Below are positions 15,633 through 29,236 of a DNA stretch of 64,000 nt, piece after piece. Made by a program: the position numbers and the translations under genes. The notes under the pieces are model-generated. The model was not told the origin of the DNA and made no database searches. It was given only the letters and a program-made list of their open reading frames with translations. Source of the stretch: Siderastrea siderea (taxonomy: Eukaryota; Cnidaria; Anthozoa; Scleractinia; Rhizangiidae); NCBI GenBank assembly GCA_964030785.1, contig OZ034968.1, positions 50,971,230-51,035,229 on the forward strand, read 5' to 3'. Each line of letters starts with the position of its first letter. Position 1 is the first letter of the stretch.

Positions 15633-18242
15633 TCAAAAGTCGTAATGACCAATAGTATCCTCGATCCAATTCCTGAACATACTAACCCGTGCAAATACAC
15701 TAAAATGATTAGGCGAGAGACAGTGAGGATCTCCCCAGCTAACTACTCCCTGCAATATCCAACGACCAGCTGTGTCCTGACAAACAAAAGGCCCGCCACT
15801 GTCTCCATTGCATCCATTTCTAGGAGTGATCCCAGCATCCCCTGCGCAAATCATGGCTTCATTAACACGCCACGTGCCATTGTCAAGAAGCATGTTCAAG
15901 GAAGTCTGGTGCTTCTTCGCGCATACTCGGTTAGAAACAACCGCTAATTCAGCTTGTTGGAGCACAGTGGCTTTGTTTCCTGGTTGGGATGTGAGACCCC
16001 AGCCTACAAAACCAAAACAAAGTTTAAAAAGTTATTAAACACCATTCTTTGCAGATTAATAACAAAAGCTTGCCATTAAGGGGAGTGGCTAATGGTCGTG
16101 GGTGAGGTTGTGGGTATCAGGTAGTGTGTCGTGGGTGGTGGGCTCGCAATAATCGTGGTAAAAAATTACTAGAATACTGACATTGGAAAGGAGACATTGG
16201 GTGCCAAACAGTGATTAAGAGCCGGCAATCCATCGGGTTAAGGGGAAATTTAGTACTCTGTTTCTATGATAGTGAGGTCATACTCGAAAACCGCTTCGGG
16301 CTGTTTGGAATTTTTCTCTAGTTCTGAAATTATAGCGTTAAATTCCAGGTAATTTTTAGTCACTTCCGCGCTCCACGTTCTACGAGAAAATTGAAGGTTT
16401 GTGGACGAAAAGGCTAGAAACTGAGTTTCCGGTTTCAGTCTGCCATTAAGTATTGTATTCTCTTCCTTAAACTAATGGTTTCTCATGGTTGATTGGTATC
16501 CACGACTGCCGCCATTAAGTTAAACCTTAGGTTTCCGTCACCCCAAGTTTCCCAGCTGTGTTTCTTTTAAGATAACAGCACTCTGAACAGTACTGCTATC
16601 TACCGTGTTAGAAATGTTTTTCGTCTTACCGGTTATAAAACACCTTGTCCCAGGTGGTGCGTGTGCCCCCTGTTGTGGTAAACAAACAGTGTTTACAAAG
16701 TTTGTGTGGCGAGCTTTACGCGATAACTGCAGCAGAGCCAAGTCGTTGGTATTTGGTACTGAAACGGAATATTCCTCGTGTTGAATAATTCTTCGAACGT
16801 CAAACACTTGCTCTGAACCCTCGGTCTTGTTGCGATCCACGTCTCCCAATACTATCAAGTACTTTGTGGGGTCGTCATGAACTATGCAGTGGGCAGCAGT
16901 TAAAACCCACTCTGGAGTGATGAAAGAGCCACCGCAGATAAAGCCCCTGCCTCTGGCCTGCAGTTGAGCCTGCCATGGCCATTCGCCGAGGACAGCGTCA
17001 TTACCTCCAACAACACGCGCTAGAGATATAGCAATTTGTCCACAAGTTTCTAGAGCAAATATCAGACGTGAAAAATCAGCAAGCATCTACTGGATAGTGA
17101 GGGCATGCGCAATAGTGGACGAAAAGTGGAACGATTTTGTGAACTCGAATACGAACGGAATATTACGTCATACCCAAACAGGGTTGACTTCTGATAATAT
17201 CAAAGACAACAGTCTGGATGCAAATTGGTGTAAACCTGATGGTTTTATCGTGCAGATACTCGCATTCCTCCTTGCCCACCTTTCATTAAACAGCATTAAC
17301 TCTCTCAAATCTTCAGGTATTGTATTGTATTTGTTGTGAGGAAGAATCCAACGGGAGCAAAGTAGTACCACAATCTGAGTATGGTCTCCCTTTGTTTGTT
17401 TTTGTTGTGAAAAGACGACGGCAAAAAAAAAATCTAATGGTATTAACCACCTGTTGGCAATGGACAATTGAGCGACTCTTGGCATTAGTTTATAAATGAT
17501 TGTATAATTATTGTTATCCTCTGAATCAGTTATCAAAGGGGTAGAGTGGGGGTGATAACGCCTTCTCTCATATAATTCTATTTGATGACTCCAAAATAAT
17601 GAATAACGTACGGATTAAAGGTGGCGTTCGTTGCTGGATTGTTTTGGTTGGAATAAAGGAAAATTGAAAGGACAAGGAATATTCTAGGAGCATTCTAGGA
17701 AATAAGGTATCTACGTCTTACCGAAACAACTTTCGTTTTAAAATATGTTTCTATCTGAAAGAGCAAAAGAAACGAGGGACAATATTTTGTCAGATTCATT
17801 GAATTACGAATCGCGTTTGGGGCGCATCTTTCCATACCGTTATTGTTTCCCATTAGCTTTAAAAGTAGCCTTAGACTTACCTATGTTAATGCCATTTGTC
17901 TCGTCCATCAATGCTCTTTGAAAATGCTCTGCTACATTGGAATAATCAAATTAATTTAGTGGAATGGAAAATGGCTTCCTTTTTCAGTTAGTTGCAGATT
18001 TCAAGGCCACAGTCAGTTAAACACAAGAAAGAGATTTTCATCCGGAAAATGTGCCTTATGAAAATTGGATATTAAGTGTTCAACAGCAAATGAAGTTGTT
18101 TATATACAGAATCCTGGCAAATTGGCGCGCTGGGGTACATTTCCGAACCTGTTTAGTTCTGGTACTTACCGGCCAATTGATTTCGTCCGAAACCACTGTG
18201 AAAGATAGTAAAAAGCAAAAGCATGATTTTTACACGGTACAT
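15633..18242 (-). CDS. Secreted S1A serine protease, chymotrypsin/elastase-like (copy A)
   Basis: Three exons join in phase to 287 codons: 18242-18170 (signal peptide), 17049-16630 and 16003-15633 (stop TGA). The start exon reads Met-Tyr-Arg then a Leu-rich core (MLLLFTIF). Exon 2 starts with the propeptide cysteine (TCGQ), the activation site ARVVGG, His57 in LTAAHC and Asp102 in NDLALLQL. Exon 3 starts GWG and holds Ser195 in NGCNGDSGGP. Position 189 appears to be Asn, not Asp, so it should not cut like trypsin. The usual PGVY before the C-terminal helix is replaced by FSVF. Family role: secreted digestive or extracellular protease. A minus-strand AATAAA lies at 15513-15518. Convergent with FIGNL1. 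Confidence 0.92.
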
Positions 18243-18839
18243 CGGCCACTGAAATAGAGCCATTTTCACGAACGTTCTGCTACTCCACGCCGATCAGCAA
18301 TTCTATCTGCTAACTATAGCTTGGAAATGGAAAATGCCAAATGATACTGATCTATTTCCTGCATATGCTAATATACTTTGTTTAGAATCATTATTGAACT
18401 AAGATAGCCGCCTGCAGACACAGGCTAAAAGGAGGTAAAAAACATTTCAACACTCGACTGACGATGCTGAATTTCCAAAAGTTATTCAAGCAGAATTTTA
18501 AGTTAAAAAAATTCTTAGTCTCAAGTTGCTTCATTCTGAAAAAAATAAGTGACAAATAGTTATTCACGGATGAATTGCCTTTCATGAAATGAATAAATTT
18601 CATTTTTGTAACAAAAGCTTCCTGCACCTGGCATTTCGCTAAAAAGCTTTGCAAATGGGGCGGATATGAAGAAACCCGGTAATTAAATAATTGAGCTAAA
18701 CAGGCAGGCATTTGCTGATTGAGAGGGTAGTCGTGTTGTTTATTGGACGTGGTTCCCCCTTGTTCTCGTATGATTTTGAAATGCTCGCATAAGCAAAATG
18801 TTAATTTTTTTTACAAGAGTTTATTCACTCTTTGATTAA

Positions 18840-19484
18840 GGTGATTCCATTCAATTGCATTACGCATCCTTTCTGCGCATCATTTCTTGCGTGATTTGCG
18901 CTCGTGTGCGCGCGCACCTTCGGAACTTTATAGGTTTTCTATGAAAGCTGAGCTGTTCAGAGAAATAAATGGTCGTTTTCTCTTAAACGAGCTCGGTGAC
19001 CCCCATTTTTTTAAGACATAAATTCAAATGGCACACGGTCTAGTACAATATATCGCGATTTCAAAAAAAGTTAAAAATTCTGCTTTGAGATATTTTTATT
19101 TAAATGCCGAAAAGAACACATTTTTAGGTGCAGCATGGTATGTACGCACGCGGCAAATTTATAAAATTAATTCATAATCTTGATTCCTGTTCAGCTAAAA
19201 TGGTATACAATACAAGATAAATGTCTTCTTTGGTGAACTGCTCCAATATTTCAATACAAGCAATGACTTTTTAAAGCAATTATAGTTCTCATTTCTGATT
19301 ACTTGGGTTTGTCAGGAAAACCTTGCGGGTCGTATAGTTGCTATTAATGACTATCCATTTTGTGAAAAAACAAGCACGGTGACCCCAATTTTTTATTGCA
19401 TTTTTGAAATGTTCTAAACATCATTACCAAGTGGACCAAGTTTTAGAAAATTTTAAATATTCCTTCTTTTTCGATGGAATCACC
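18840..19484. mobile_element. TTAA-flanked inverted-repeat element
   Basis: A TTAA at 18836-18839 is followed by GGTGATTCCATT; the other end reads ATGGAATCACC followed by TTAA at 19485-19488. Terminal repeats are short (about 11 bp). TTAA duplications are typical of piggyBac and Kolobok elements. No coding capacity, so a non-autonomous copy between proteases A and B. Confidence 0.6.
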
Positions 19485-20591
19485 TTAAGCAGGGCCAGCA
19501 TCATAGTGTCAAATCTACTTCACTGTGAATTGTTTCAATTTTAATTCTTGTTTTATGATTCTATTCAAAGAGCAAATAACAACACTCAGGACCCGGAAGT
19601 AGTCGAGAATATTCGGTAATCCTCGAAGACTACGCTTTGGCGACCTTCGGAAAATGTTTTCACGATCTCAATTTTATCTAAACAAATTCTTGAACAAAAT
19701 CGCGACGAAGCTTGTCAAATCATTTTGGGAATCCTTGAATATCTTTGGGTGATCCGTGTGCAGGGTTCGGAATGTCTTGTATATCTCTTAGGCAAAAAAC
19801 AGTCAGCGAAGAAAAGATTGCGAGCAAACATAATATTTTTTCCTCACTCGTCAAATAGGTTGGTTTCTGTTATTGCTGCGACAGACTCCTCATTTCAAAG
19901 TGGAGAGATGTTTGATAAACATCACGTCACCAGAAATCCGCTTACAATCTGCACACTTTTCACAGGTTAGATATCAGCTTGTGCTCTTCCAGTTTAGCAA
20001 CCTATGACAAAATCCTCGGGCCCACTGTAAAGTGGAACACAGGATTCCTAGAAATGATAGAAGCTACGTTTCTTAACTCTCGTTAACATTTATGCCTGTT
20101 TGAATAACTGTTGCTCATAGAGAAGTTAGAGAAGTGAATATGCGGTCGACATTTTCAGTTATTTTTAACCCATCAGTTTTTCAAGGACAAAACGTCATTT
20201 GGTCAACCAGAAAGTTTTGTTAGTTTTGCCATCAATGCAGGACCCATGCAGTGTACATATGACATGTTTTTTTTTTTAATTTTACATGCAGGAGTTAAAA
20301 TGTCATTTGGTTTACTTTTTATTACCACTGTTTTTGGTTTGACAATATAAGAATAGTAAAAAATTGAGATGCATTTAATATGGCCTCACTGGCACTTTTT
20401 CGTGTTTTGGCACTTACTTTACTTTGTAACTTGCTGTTGAACAAACTTTCACGATCGTAAATGCATTAACAATCATTCCACTGTTCAGAGGAGTTTCTCC
20501 AGGTCTACATGGATTTTATGCAGTTTACCTTTACATATGTTCCTTAGTCATTGTTATTTCTAAGAGAGCTAGTTTCTAGATCAACAGTTTC

Positions 20592-23500
20592 TCAGTTCTG
20601 TTTCGTTTCACGTTTATACACTGTTTCTATTGTATGCTCAATCCACTTTCGGAATACGCTTGTCCGGGTGAACACCGTGTAATGGTTACTTGACGAACAG
20701 TCACGATCACCCCAGCTAACAATTCCGTGCACTACCCACTGGCCAGCGGAGGTCTTACACTGGAAGGGCCCACCGCTGTCTCCAAAGCAACCGTTCGTTT
20801 TAGTCTTCCCAGCATCCCCGGCGCATATCATTTTGCTGGTGACTATCCAGGTTCGATTGTCTGTGTGCAGTCCGCCGTTGGGGGAAGTATCCAGCTTTGC
20901 TGCACATGCCCCATTGGAGACAACGGGCATGCGGGCTTGTTGCAGGATTGCAGCTGATTCTCCTTCACCGAACATTTGTCCCCAGCCTGGCAGAAAAAAG
21001 TGAAGATTTGTAAAAACAATCGCCGCTACCAAGCGAGAAGGCATAAGAACCTGCCACTATTGATAAATTAAGAAAACAAAGTAATGTGTGGTGGAAATGC
21101 AAGCGTGTATTTAAAGGATGATCAGAGAGCGGCTTCCAGTCTGGTTACTGCACCTTTCAATGACGTACAAACCCTGAAGTTCAAGACTCAGGTGACAGTT
21201 GCGACTTTCACTGCTGCCCTCGATTGTTGACGCGTAACTCGCACACTAAAAAACAAACAATTTTAGTTCAACGGCTCGAAAGGTCTCGTTCGTGTGCTCT
21301 GACTGGAGGATTTCAATGTGTTTTTCCCGGTCCGTTTTCATCGTCAACACAATTAGGATCAACAGCAGTTCATAAATGCAATCGTTAGTCGGGTTTTGAA
21401 ATTCAGATCGAGTTTGCATGTTTATTGAAAGGTGCGCAATCATATTCCTTGCAAAGCGAGGACTTTGCAAGCGACTGTCGCTTCCGAGTTCTATAAGTTG
21501 AATTGTCGTTTTGGCTCAGGGTTAACGTTGTTTTACATGCATAAAGGCCCTGGGCACGAGGTTAAAAATGCAAATCAAAAAATGGTGTTCATCGCATACA
21601 AACTTTGCTTCTAGTGAAATATAAACCGAAAAGGAAAGAATAACAACTGAAAAGTAAACAGGAAAGCACCCAGGCTGGTTTTCGAGCTGAAATCGACGAT
21701 TCAGAGCATTATCGAAGTAACTACATTCAAAGCTCGAGATTTCTTAAAATTATCTTGATGGTTACATCTGTTTTGTCTCTTCTGTCACTTTTTGATGAAG
21801 CGTTTTCCGTCCATTATCGAGGCCCATTATCGAGGCCTGATCTTTTACTTTAGTGTAAACACTAAGGACATAAATTTTTTAGTGGCATCTCTTGCGCCAT
21901 GAAGAAAATAATTTTGCAAGCTCAGTTGAGGTCGATGGTTTCGCTTGGTTCCCGTGACCGTGGTCAGAGATGGATCCAATCGGATTGTAGGATTCTCAGG
22001 ACCCCGCTCGTTCACGCACTTAAAAACAAAAAACGGCCCGCGCATTGCGGGCATGTGCGGACGTCTGAAATTATGTTTTGAATCAGTTTTTAGCCGACTG
22101 TTAAAGCAATGTATACATGAGAGTGTTTTTAAAACTTGATTGGAGGGATGCGATTTGCTTATCCGTGATTTGACTCAGTGATGGAGTAATCTAAAGTGAC
22201 GAAAGTGGACTCGTATAAAAAGAACTACTAAAGACAAAACCACAGTGACAAACCAGTGAGGAGTGCCGGAACTAGTGTAGACCTGGATCAGTAGAAATCT
22301 TGAATTTAACAGCAGTAAACTGATCCTTACGGCGAAAAGATTGAGAATTAAAATTGAGGAAGAAATGATGAATAAAGTGATGTATTTGCCCAAACCTTCT
22401 TCGGGGGCTAAAAGGGAAAAGTGAATACAACTACAAGATGACCGTAACATATACGGGATTTGAAATACAGTATAACAGAAAGTGGACTCGCTTTTAAAAT
22501 GAGTTTACAGGTAAGTAATTGTTTCACTAGTTTTATGAGTTCGCAAGGATGTGCTCATCAGACGTTAGCTTTTGTAGGTTGTTTTAAAAATATTCCTATA
22601 ACCTTTTCGTCTGATCGCCATCTTTGTTCCTAACCCCACTGATAATTAGGCGGTGCACGTGCAGCCGTCTCATAAAATGCAACGCGCATTCCTGAATTTA
22701 CGGAAGTCAGTAGACTTTTTTTTTTTCTTTGTTATGTTATGTTATTTTCTACTTTACTAATTATCTTAGTTAATGAAATAATATGTAATTAAATTTAAGT
22801 AGCTTTTGCAATACTACCAAATTTCTCTGTAGTCATGCAAATAAAGCTTGTTGTTGTTGTAGTCTCCGCGCGGGCTCTAAACAATCAGGCTCGTTATAAT
22901 GACGTGGATTTTACGAGATTTAAAGCTAATGTTTCAAATACGGGACGATTTGTTCGTAACACGACCATTCTTGCATGTGAAGCGTAATTTTGATGTTTTG
23001 AGTTTCGCGGCGTATTGAAGTTGAGTAAAGGTAAGCGTTGAAATGTTTATTTCGCTGTTTTTGAGGAGATTTCGTTTTTAAGGGGCAGAAAACAAAAAAA
23101 CTCGGTGGTGATGAAATCTCAATCAAATAACAAACAAGGCCTGAGTATCACAATTGATTCCGTCGCACCAGGTCAGAAATACATTTCTGCTTTTCGGTTC
23201 TGCCCAATTTTTAGAATTTTGGCTGTCTAAACTTGTCTAAGACCTCTCAGACTTTCGTTTATGTCTTTCCACGGTTTCAAACTAATTTAATAAAGTTTCA
23301 TTCATTTTAGTCTGTATTAGAGCACGGTTTAACACGCAAAAATATAAAAGTCACGAGTCGGTTAGCTATCTCAGCATTGACGTGAATATGTCTTTCAGAT
23401 GTCTCTATAAACACAGCTTTCTGGCGATAAAAAATTGGTCTGAACCCCTACGTGAAATCAAGAATACCAGACAAAATGAAGTTTGAGCTCAAAAGAGGAG

Positions 23501-26500
23501 AAGTAAAGCTTTTTCAGCAAAAAACGTTTCCGCCTGTTGTAGCTTAACGAGATCACGGTTTAGGAACGATTTGAAAGAGTCGTACAGAGGTGCATACATA
23601 CATTTAATTCCTTACATACCTACCGAAAGTGCAAATTGTCCATAACAGGTCACCGGAAACCACGAACTGCTTAAGAATTCGGGAGGGGGGAGGGGGTGAG
23701 AGACTATGCGCCGCCTGTAAATTCTTCAGAATTTCTTGTTTGAGTAAATGGGGTTACTCGGATTGACCTTTATCCTTGTTCATTTTTATCAGGCTTTTTT
23801 AGAACAGGCGTGACATGGCACTCGTATGTATACGTATATAACACTACATCGTTTCTCGGTGTTGTCTATCTTTTCCCCGATATTGTGTATTGCGTATATT
23901 TTCTTTCTTTTTTCCTTGCAATGATAGTGCTGCGTAAAAGGTTAAACAGATAAGAAACCAGAAACCATTGCAAATTAATGCTTTGTGTGACTTAGGTCAT
24001 ATCAAACTTCATCGTTGATTAACGAAGACAAACATTAAAAGAAAATACAAAACTCTCCTTGCAGAAAAAAAAAGTTTTCTATTAAAAAACAAAAAAGCAA
24101 AAAAGCATCAACAACCACGAGATTTCCGGTCCGTGGGACAGTTATTAGTGAAACTTACCTGTTATGTAACATTCCGTCCCAACAGGCACTTCGTTGACAA
24201 ATCCGGGTAAACATGCTGTGTTGACAGCATTGCTGGGTTTAGCTGGGTGAGAGAGCTGAAATAACGCAATATCATTCTCATATGGGACTGGGTGCGAAAA
24301 TAGAGGGTGTTTAATTATGCGTTTCACTTCAAATTCTTGCTCTAGGCCCTCATTCCTGTATCGATCAACATCGCCCAGGATCACCTTATACTTGTCAGTG
24401 TCCTCATCTAGAACGCAGTGGGCAGCGGTCATTATCCACTCCGACGCGATCAGCGTTCCTCCGCAGAGGTGGTTCGTATTGAATTGTAACCGCGCCTGCC
24501 AAGGCCATTCACCGAGAACTGCGTCGGCTCCGTTGACAACACGTGAAGAGGAACTCAAGCTTCGTCCACAGCTGGCTGTCAGAAAAAAGGCAATTGTATG
24601 GAAAACGTCTATTAAACCTAACTTTTTTTTATCAAGTAACGTTACCGCGCAGTATGGCACGGAACAAACGCTGAATGAATGGATGCCATGGTACAGAACG
24701 TTTTCTGAAATAACGAATTCGTTCTATTTCGAGAACAAAAGAGTTCTCTGACTTCACCCTATCCCACCCTACATGTTTACTTGCAAACATGTTTTTTGAA
24801 AACTTGGGTTCTTTATTGAAGTAAGGAAGTTTCAGGGATCGCGCAACATCTTGAGAAGAAGGAACTCAACAAACCTTCCTATATAAATTTGGAGCAGCCC
24901 CTATCCCCTGCACCACCACACTGGCACAAATAAATTAAACGTGTAAAACATGCATGCTCTATCTGCTCTACACGTTCCATACCACTGTTTGTGGAGGTCG
25001 TTCGCATGTTCAGAGTTGTTTGTCAATTGCTGCTTTTAGCTAACGCACGCGAAATCCCAACTTTGGAAAGCCCAGTCCTTTTCAAGATAAATACTACATC
25101 TACATATACATTTATTTAGTCGATAAAGTCCAGTAAAGTTGACCACCACCAGTGGTCTACCCTAGCTGGTGACCGCGAGGCCTGGTGACACACCATCCAC
25201 CAGGCTGTCTCCTCCTTCGAAAGCACCCGCAGGACCAGCTTCGAGGATAAAATAAGAAGGAGGAAGAACCGTGAGGCTTCAGCACCAAACCCAGACAAAA
25301 CCTTCACCTGCAGCCTCTACGGCAGGCCTGCCTGTCCCGCATTGGCCTCGTCAGCCACAAGCGTCCCTGCAGTAAACGTGCACTGACCTCCCCCTTCATA
25401 GATCTTCGTTCGCGAAGCCAAGCCATGATGATAAAAGTCCAGTGGACATCACACTGACTCATTAAATGTCGCCTGATAATTGCATATGCCTTTACCTTCA
25501 TTTAGTGGTAGTGGTGGTCTTATCTCTCTCAGTGGTCCAACTGGGGGTGGCATTTCGTGACGAGTTGTCCCTGCATTTCCACTAAGCTGTGGGCCTATAA
25601 ATAAGACCATTCTGCGCTTTAGCTTCATTCGTATAACATTACAGAGTGTCGACCGAAAGTTCATTTGGGGGGGTGGGGGGTGGGGGGAGGGGGGCGACGC
25701 TTTTGCTTTTAATTACATTAGCAAAAGTTTTAACATGAATGGTATTTATTATTCCAATCACAATAAAAAGAGAAAATGATTAAAGAGGTGGCTGTGGAAT
25801 AAATTTTCCGTTTGCATGCACAGAAACCGCATGGCTCGTCTTTGGTGTGTGGACGCCTTTAAAAGACCCGACGTGGTAGTAAGTAATATGACTCTAATAT
25901 ATCAAGCACTAGAAAGAGTGTTTCATCAGGATATCCAAACACCGAGAAGTGGTTGAAAAAACGAGGCGCAGCCGGGTTTTTTAACCGACTTCGACGTGTT
26001 TGGATACCTGATGAAACACTCTTTCGAGTTTTTGATATGGCTTCTCAAACCATTCATAATTCTTGGAGAAATTCAAAGCGAACGCTCGCAAAATTTTATG
26101 CTAATTAAGATCTGGTATCCACACCATCGTCACGGTAGCGTTTTCCTTTGTTTCCTCTTTGTGAATTAAGTTTGAGAAGCACTGTTGAAAAGGAAAACGT
26201 TATTCACCTTGATTTAGGCTTGACCTCTCCACTCTTTTCTCTTCAGCGCCTAAAAGTGAGAACAAATAAGATTAGAAAAGCGTTCATTTGACTTGGAAAG
26301 TTGAAGCCCGTTAGGTCCAGGTTCACTCAACAATAGATAATTCAGGTCAGTCAGGAAGAGTTTCTTACCTTTCAAGTCAAGTGTAACTGGTTCAATGTCT
26401 GCTGTAAAGAACGGTTCCTGTGGGGGAGGGATGAGATGACCACGACTGATGATATGATGCCGAGCTGTATATATAACAAAGAAAAATAAGTTTTTTAGTA

Positions 26501-27873
26501 TCTCTGTGACGCCTTGTTGTAGCAGCTAATAAAATACAGTGAGGTACCTTTTTTTGCAAACAAATTAAAATACTTGTTATACATTCGCTCAAAAACTTAC
26601 AACTGCCTCGTAAAATACGAAGCTGTGTTACGGAAATCTCTGTAATACTGACACCTCTTTATTGTGAAAAGTAAAATTGATCTCTTTACTTGGCAAAATG
26701 TTCCAGACATTATTTCAGCTTGAATAAATAACCTTTATAATATTCATGATACAGCACTCTATAACGAGGATACCGGAAGCAATGACTGATCTGACCGAAG
26801 GAAAAAAACTGACCTTTCGTAAGCGACCACCTCCCATAAGCGATCACTCACGCTTCACATTTTGGGTGTTCGCTAATGGGAGGCTCAACTGCATTAAAAT
26901 TATTTTTTAGAGAAACAAGTAGACCAGTTTAGTTTGTGTACTCTACGGTAACTAAAGTCTGAGTTAGATAAATTCGACTGCAAACATCTTTCCCTGAAAT
27001 GACTGTTTTAATTCACTTTTCTAAATCATTTAGGCTCGCTTTTCAGCAATGCTGTACGACAATGATCAGGGGGACTCAGGAATGATCACATCAGCGATTC
27101 ACAATTACTTTGGCTTGCTGCCTTGTTCAGTACCACATGAACATAAAAATAAATCCAGGCTATTTTGTTAGGTTCATATGTGACAGACATCCTGTATACT
27201 GCGAGTATCAGTAATTTCCAAAGCAACAATCTGATTGATCTTAATTATTTTCGCAACCCGAAAGAGTGATATGAACGGCACGGGAAAGACAGAACACAGA
27301 CACTTCATTTTTCACAGTTTACGCAATACGGCCGTATATCAGATATTAGCGGATGGTTAAAACTTTTCATCCATCTTTGAAACCAAACCAATAATGTGTA
27401 ATTTAGAAAATGTGCCTACTTCACTTCAAATATTGGCAATCAAATGCGCAATCAAATAAAAAAAAGAAACAAAATTGGTGAAAACTCCAAAAAGCAAATC
27501 CCATCTTATGCAAAAATGACTCCCGATTATCGTGTCGAGCGAAAGAACAAAAGCAACTCATGACATCACCTGTCCTTATATTTATAATACATAAACTGAA
27601 AGATCAGCTAGGAAGCGAAGCAGAAACGTAATTTTCACTGAGTTTTTTTTCTTCGGAGATAGTGGAGAATCTCAGTCTCATTCGGAAAACTGTTCACTTC
27701 TTGAAACTTTCGTTGAAATATGAAAAGTAAAACCAGAAAAAGTTACGTTTCTACCTCCCTTACGAACTGTCCTTTCAGTTTGTGTATTATCCATACTTCT
27801 TACAGTTACCTTCGTTTGTCTTCAGGGACGCTATAATAACCACAGTAGTGATAGCGTTGACAAAAACTTTCAT
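20592..27873 (-). CDS. Secreted S1A serine protease with long propeptide (copy B)
   Basis: Five exons join in phase 1 throughout to 337 codons: 27873-27810 (signal peptide, MKVFVNAITTVVIIASLK), 26464-26369, 26249-26208, 24575-24159 and 20986-20592 (stop TGA). Exons 2 and 3 add about 45 residues of propeptide (HLIPPPQEPFF, then EEKRVERSLNQ) absent from copies A and C. Exon 4 has SCGR, the activation site SRVVNG, His57 in MTAAHC and Asp102 in NDIALFQL. Exon 5 has Ser195 in NGCFGDSGGP, with Asn at 189. The 3.2 kb intron before the last exon and the intron holding a LINE remnant make it the largest copy. Exons 2 and 3 are short and rest on splice sites plus phase, so they are less certain than 4 and 5. 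Confidence 0.88.
25100..25395 (+). pseudogene. LINE ORF2 C-terminal remnant
   Basis: The plus strand reads HQAVSSFESTRRTSFEDK, then RRRKNR, then TFTCSLYGRPA. This resembles the C-terminal tail of jockey-type non-LTR reverse transcriptases, which ends in a CxxC-type finger after an Arg-rich stretch. It lies opposite to protease B inside an intron. No polymerase domain is present. Confidence 0.5.
25664..25694 (+). other. G-quadruplex-like G tract
   Basis: Four runs of six or more G separated by single T or A bases. Such a run could fold as a G-quadruplex on the plus strand. It lies in an intron of protease B. Confidence 0.6.
25904..26041. repeat. Inverted-repeat hairpin element
   Basis: AGAAAGAGTGTTTCATCAGG at the left pairs with CCTGATGAAACACTCTTTC at the right, and TATCAA with TTGATA at the ends. 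Arms are about 45 bp with a short loop. Probably a miniature inverted-repeat element in a protease B intron. I saw no clear target duplication. Confidence 0.6.
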
Positions 27874-28721
27874 GACGCTGAGCTGATGGGCGAGTAATCC
27901 ACCGTAAACCGCAAAGACTAAACCTTGAGCGTTTTTCTTCTTCAGACCATTTTCACTGTTCCCTGAGGCGAATATGATAGCTTTTATATTATTGGTTGAC
28001 CAATCAATTCATTATAAGAGAGTATGCCTATCTCCAAATAACGAAACAGATGGCGACAAATTGTCAGTTTTTCGTTTCGTTGAAAAAATTCGCTTATTTT
28101 TTTTTCTTAAATGTTTGTAATCATGGCCTTAAATCATTGGTTCAGTGCTAAGGGACTGAGTGAATTTCGAAGTACAAGGAGTTTCGCGGAGAGACTACAA
28201 GAAAACCTTTTTCGTAGCAGATGGCTTTTAAGTGAAAAGCAATTTAATATGCAAAATCTATGCTGCTTGCAAGAGACCTTCTGGTGTATTTGAAATGACA
28301 AACAGCAGCCTGAAACTCCAAGAAAAATGTCTGTTTTGTCTTATCGGAGATGACTTTTCGATGATTACGAACAAGATGTTCAAAAATATGTTCCAGTTTA
28401 AACTTCGTCAGTAATGCTTCTTCTCTTTCGGGTAAAGGACGGTTCCTTCAGTTTGTCTCTTTATAAAACAGTAGAACATAATATTCCGTTTGAGAGGTTG
28501 AACCTCAGGCGGACGGATATCTGTCATATTTCTTATGGTTTTTTTCAGCCGGTTTTTACATGTATCAGGGACGGCCAGGGTTTTTGGGTATACGGGGTAT
28601 ACGTATACAGGGGCCGGCTCTTTAAATCGGATATACGGTATATTTCAGCTGAAATATGGGTATTCGGTATATCATGTTTTTTGAATTTCAGGTATAAAGT
28701 ATATCTACCTTTCCTGAGCTT

Positions 28722-28964
28722 GTGCTTACAAATCCCAAAACGCATGAATTTAGACCAGTTCATGTTATTGAAAAATTAAGTTCAGCTGAAAGTCTTAATC
28801 CGAGTCAAAAAGACAACGAAAGGAGACAATGGAGACGTGTACATGACGTTGTTGATCTCATGGCTATGATGACCGCTGAACTCATGTTTCGTGGACACAG
28901 TGATTCTGAACCTGCCGTGACATCAGTGACATCCGGTAAAAGCATCTGGCATGCCGACCGATCG
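28722..28964 (+). CDS. Unrecognised ORF, left part of transposon
   Basis: An open frame of about 80 residues (starting in MLTNPKTHEFRPVHVIEKL) ends just after the nested element begins. It contains SLNPSQKDNERRQWRRVH and TAELMFRGHSDS. It may be an N-terminal exon of the protein whose later parts are at 29237 and 29932. I do not recognise it, and the start is a guess. Confidence 0.3.
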
Positions 28965-28973
28965 TGACAATGA

Positions 28974-29147
28974 TAGCCTGCGTAACAAGCGTTTCCGTAG
29001 GGTTTTCCGCCCGTTCGAGGCGTTTTTCGCATTTTGACGGCGCAAAAATTGGGGCAAACGCACTCGCCCCAATTTTCGCGCGTTCAAGAAGCGAAAAATG
29101 CTTCAAACCTGCGGAAACCCCTTCGGAAACGCTTGCTACGCAGGCTA
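28974..29147. mobile_element. Palindromic MITE with perfect 9-bp target duplication
   Basis: The ends read TAGCCTGCGTAACAAGCG and, inverted, TAGCCTGCGTAGCAAGCG, continuing into matching arms through GTTTCCG and TTTCCGC. TGACAATGA flanks it exactly on both sides (28965-28973 and 29148-29156). A 9-bp duplication with long inverted repeats fits the Mutator (MULE) superfamily. It is nested in the 2.5 kb transposon, hence younger. Confidence 0.85.
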
Positions 29148-29236
29148 TGACAATGACCGCTCGTGTGATTTTCCTGCCGGTTTCCTGTTTTTTTGTACCG
29201 GCTAGGTGAACCAAAACCAACCGAAAAGTGGTCAAC

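Noticed and set aside
15645..15947. Plus-strand 100-residue ORF opposite protease A
   Set aside because: Antisense shadow of the Ser195 exon. The same applies at 20727-20957, 24317-24751 and 31994-32329.
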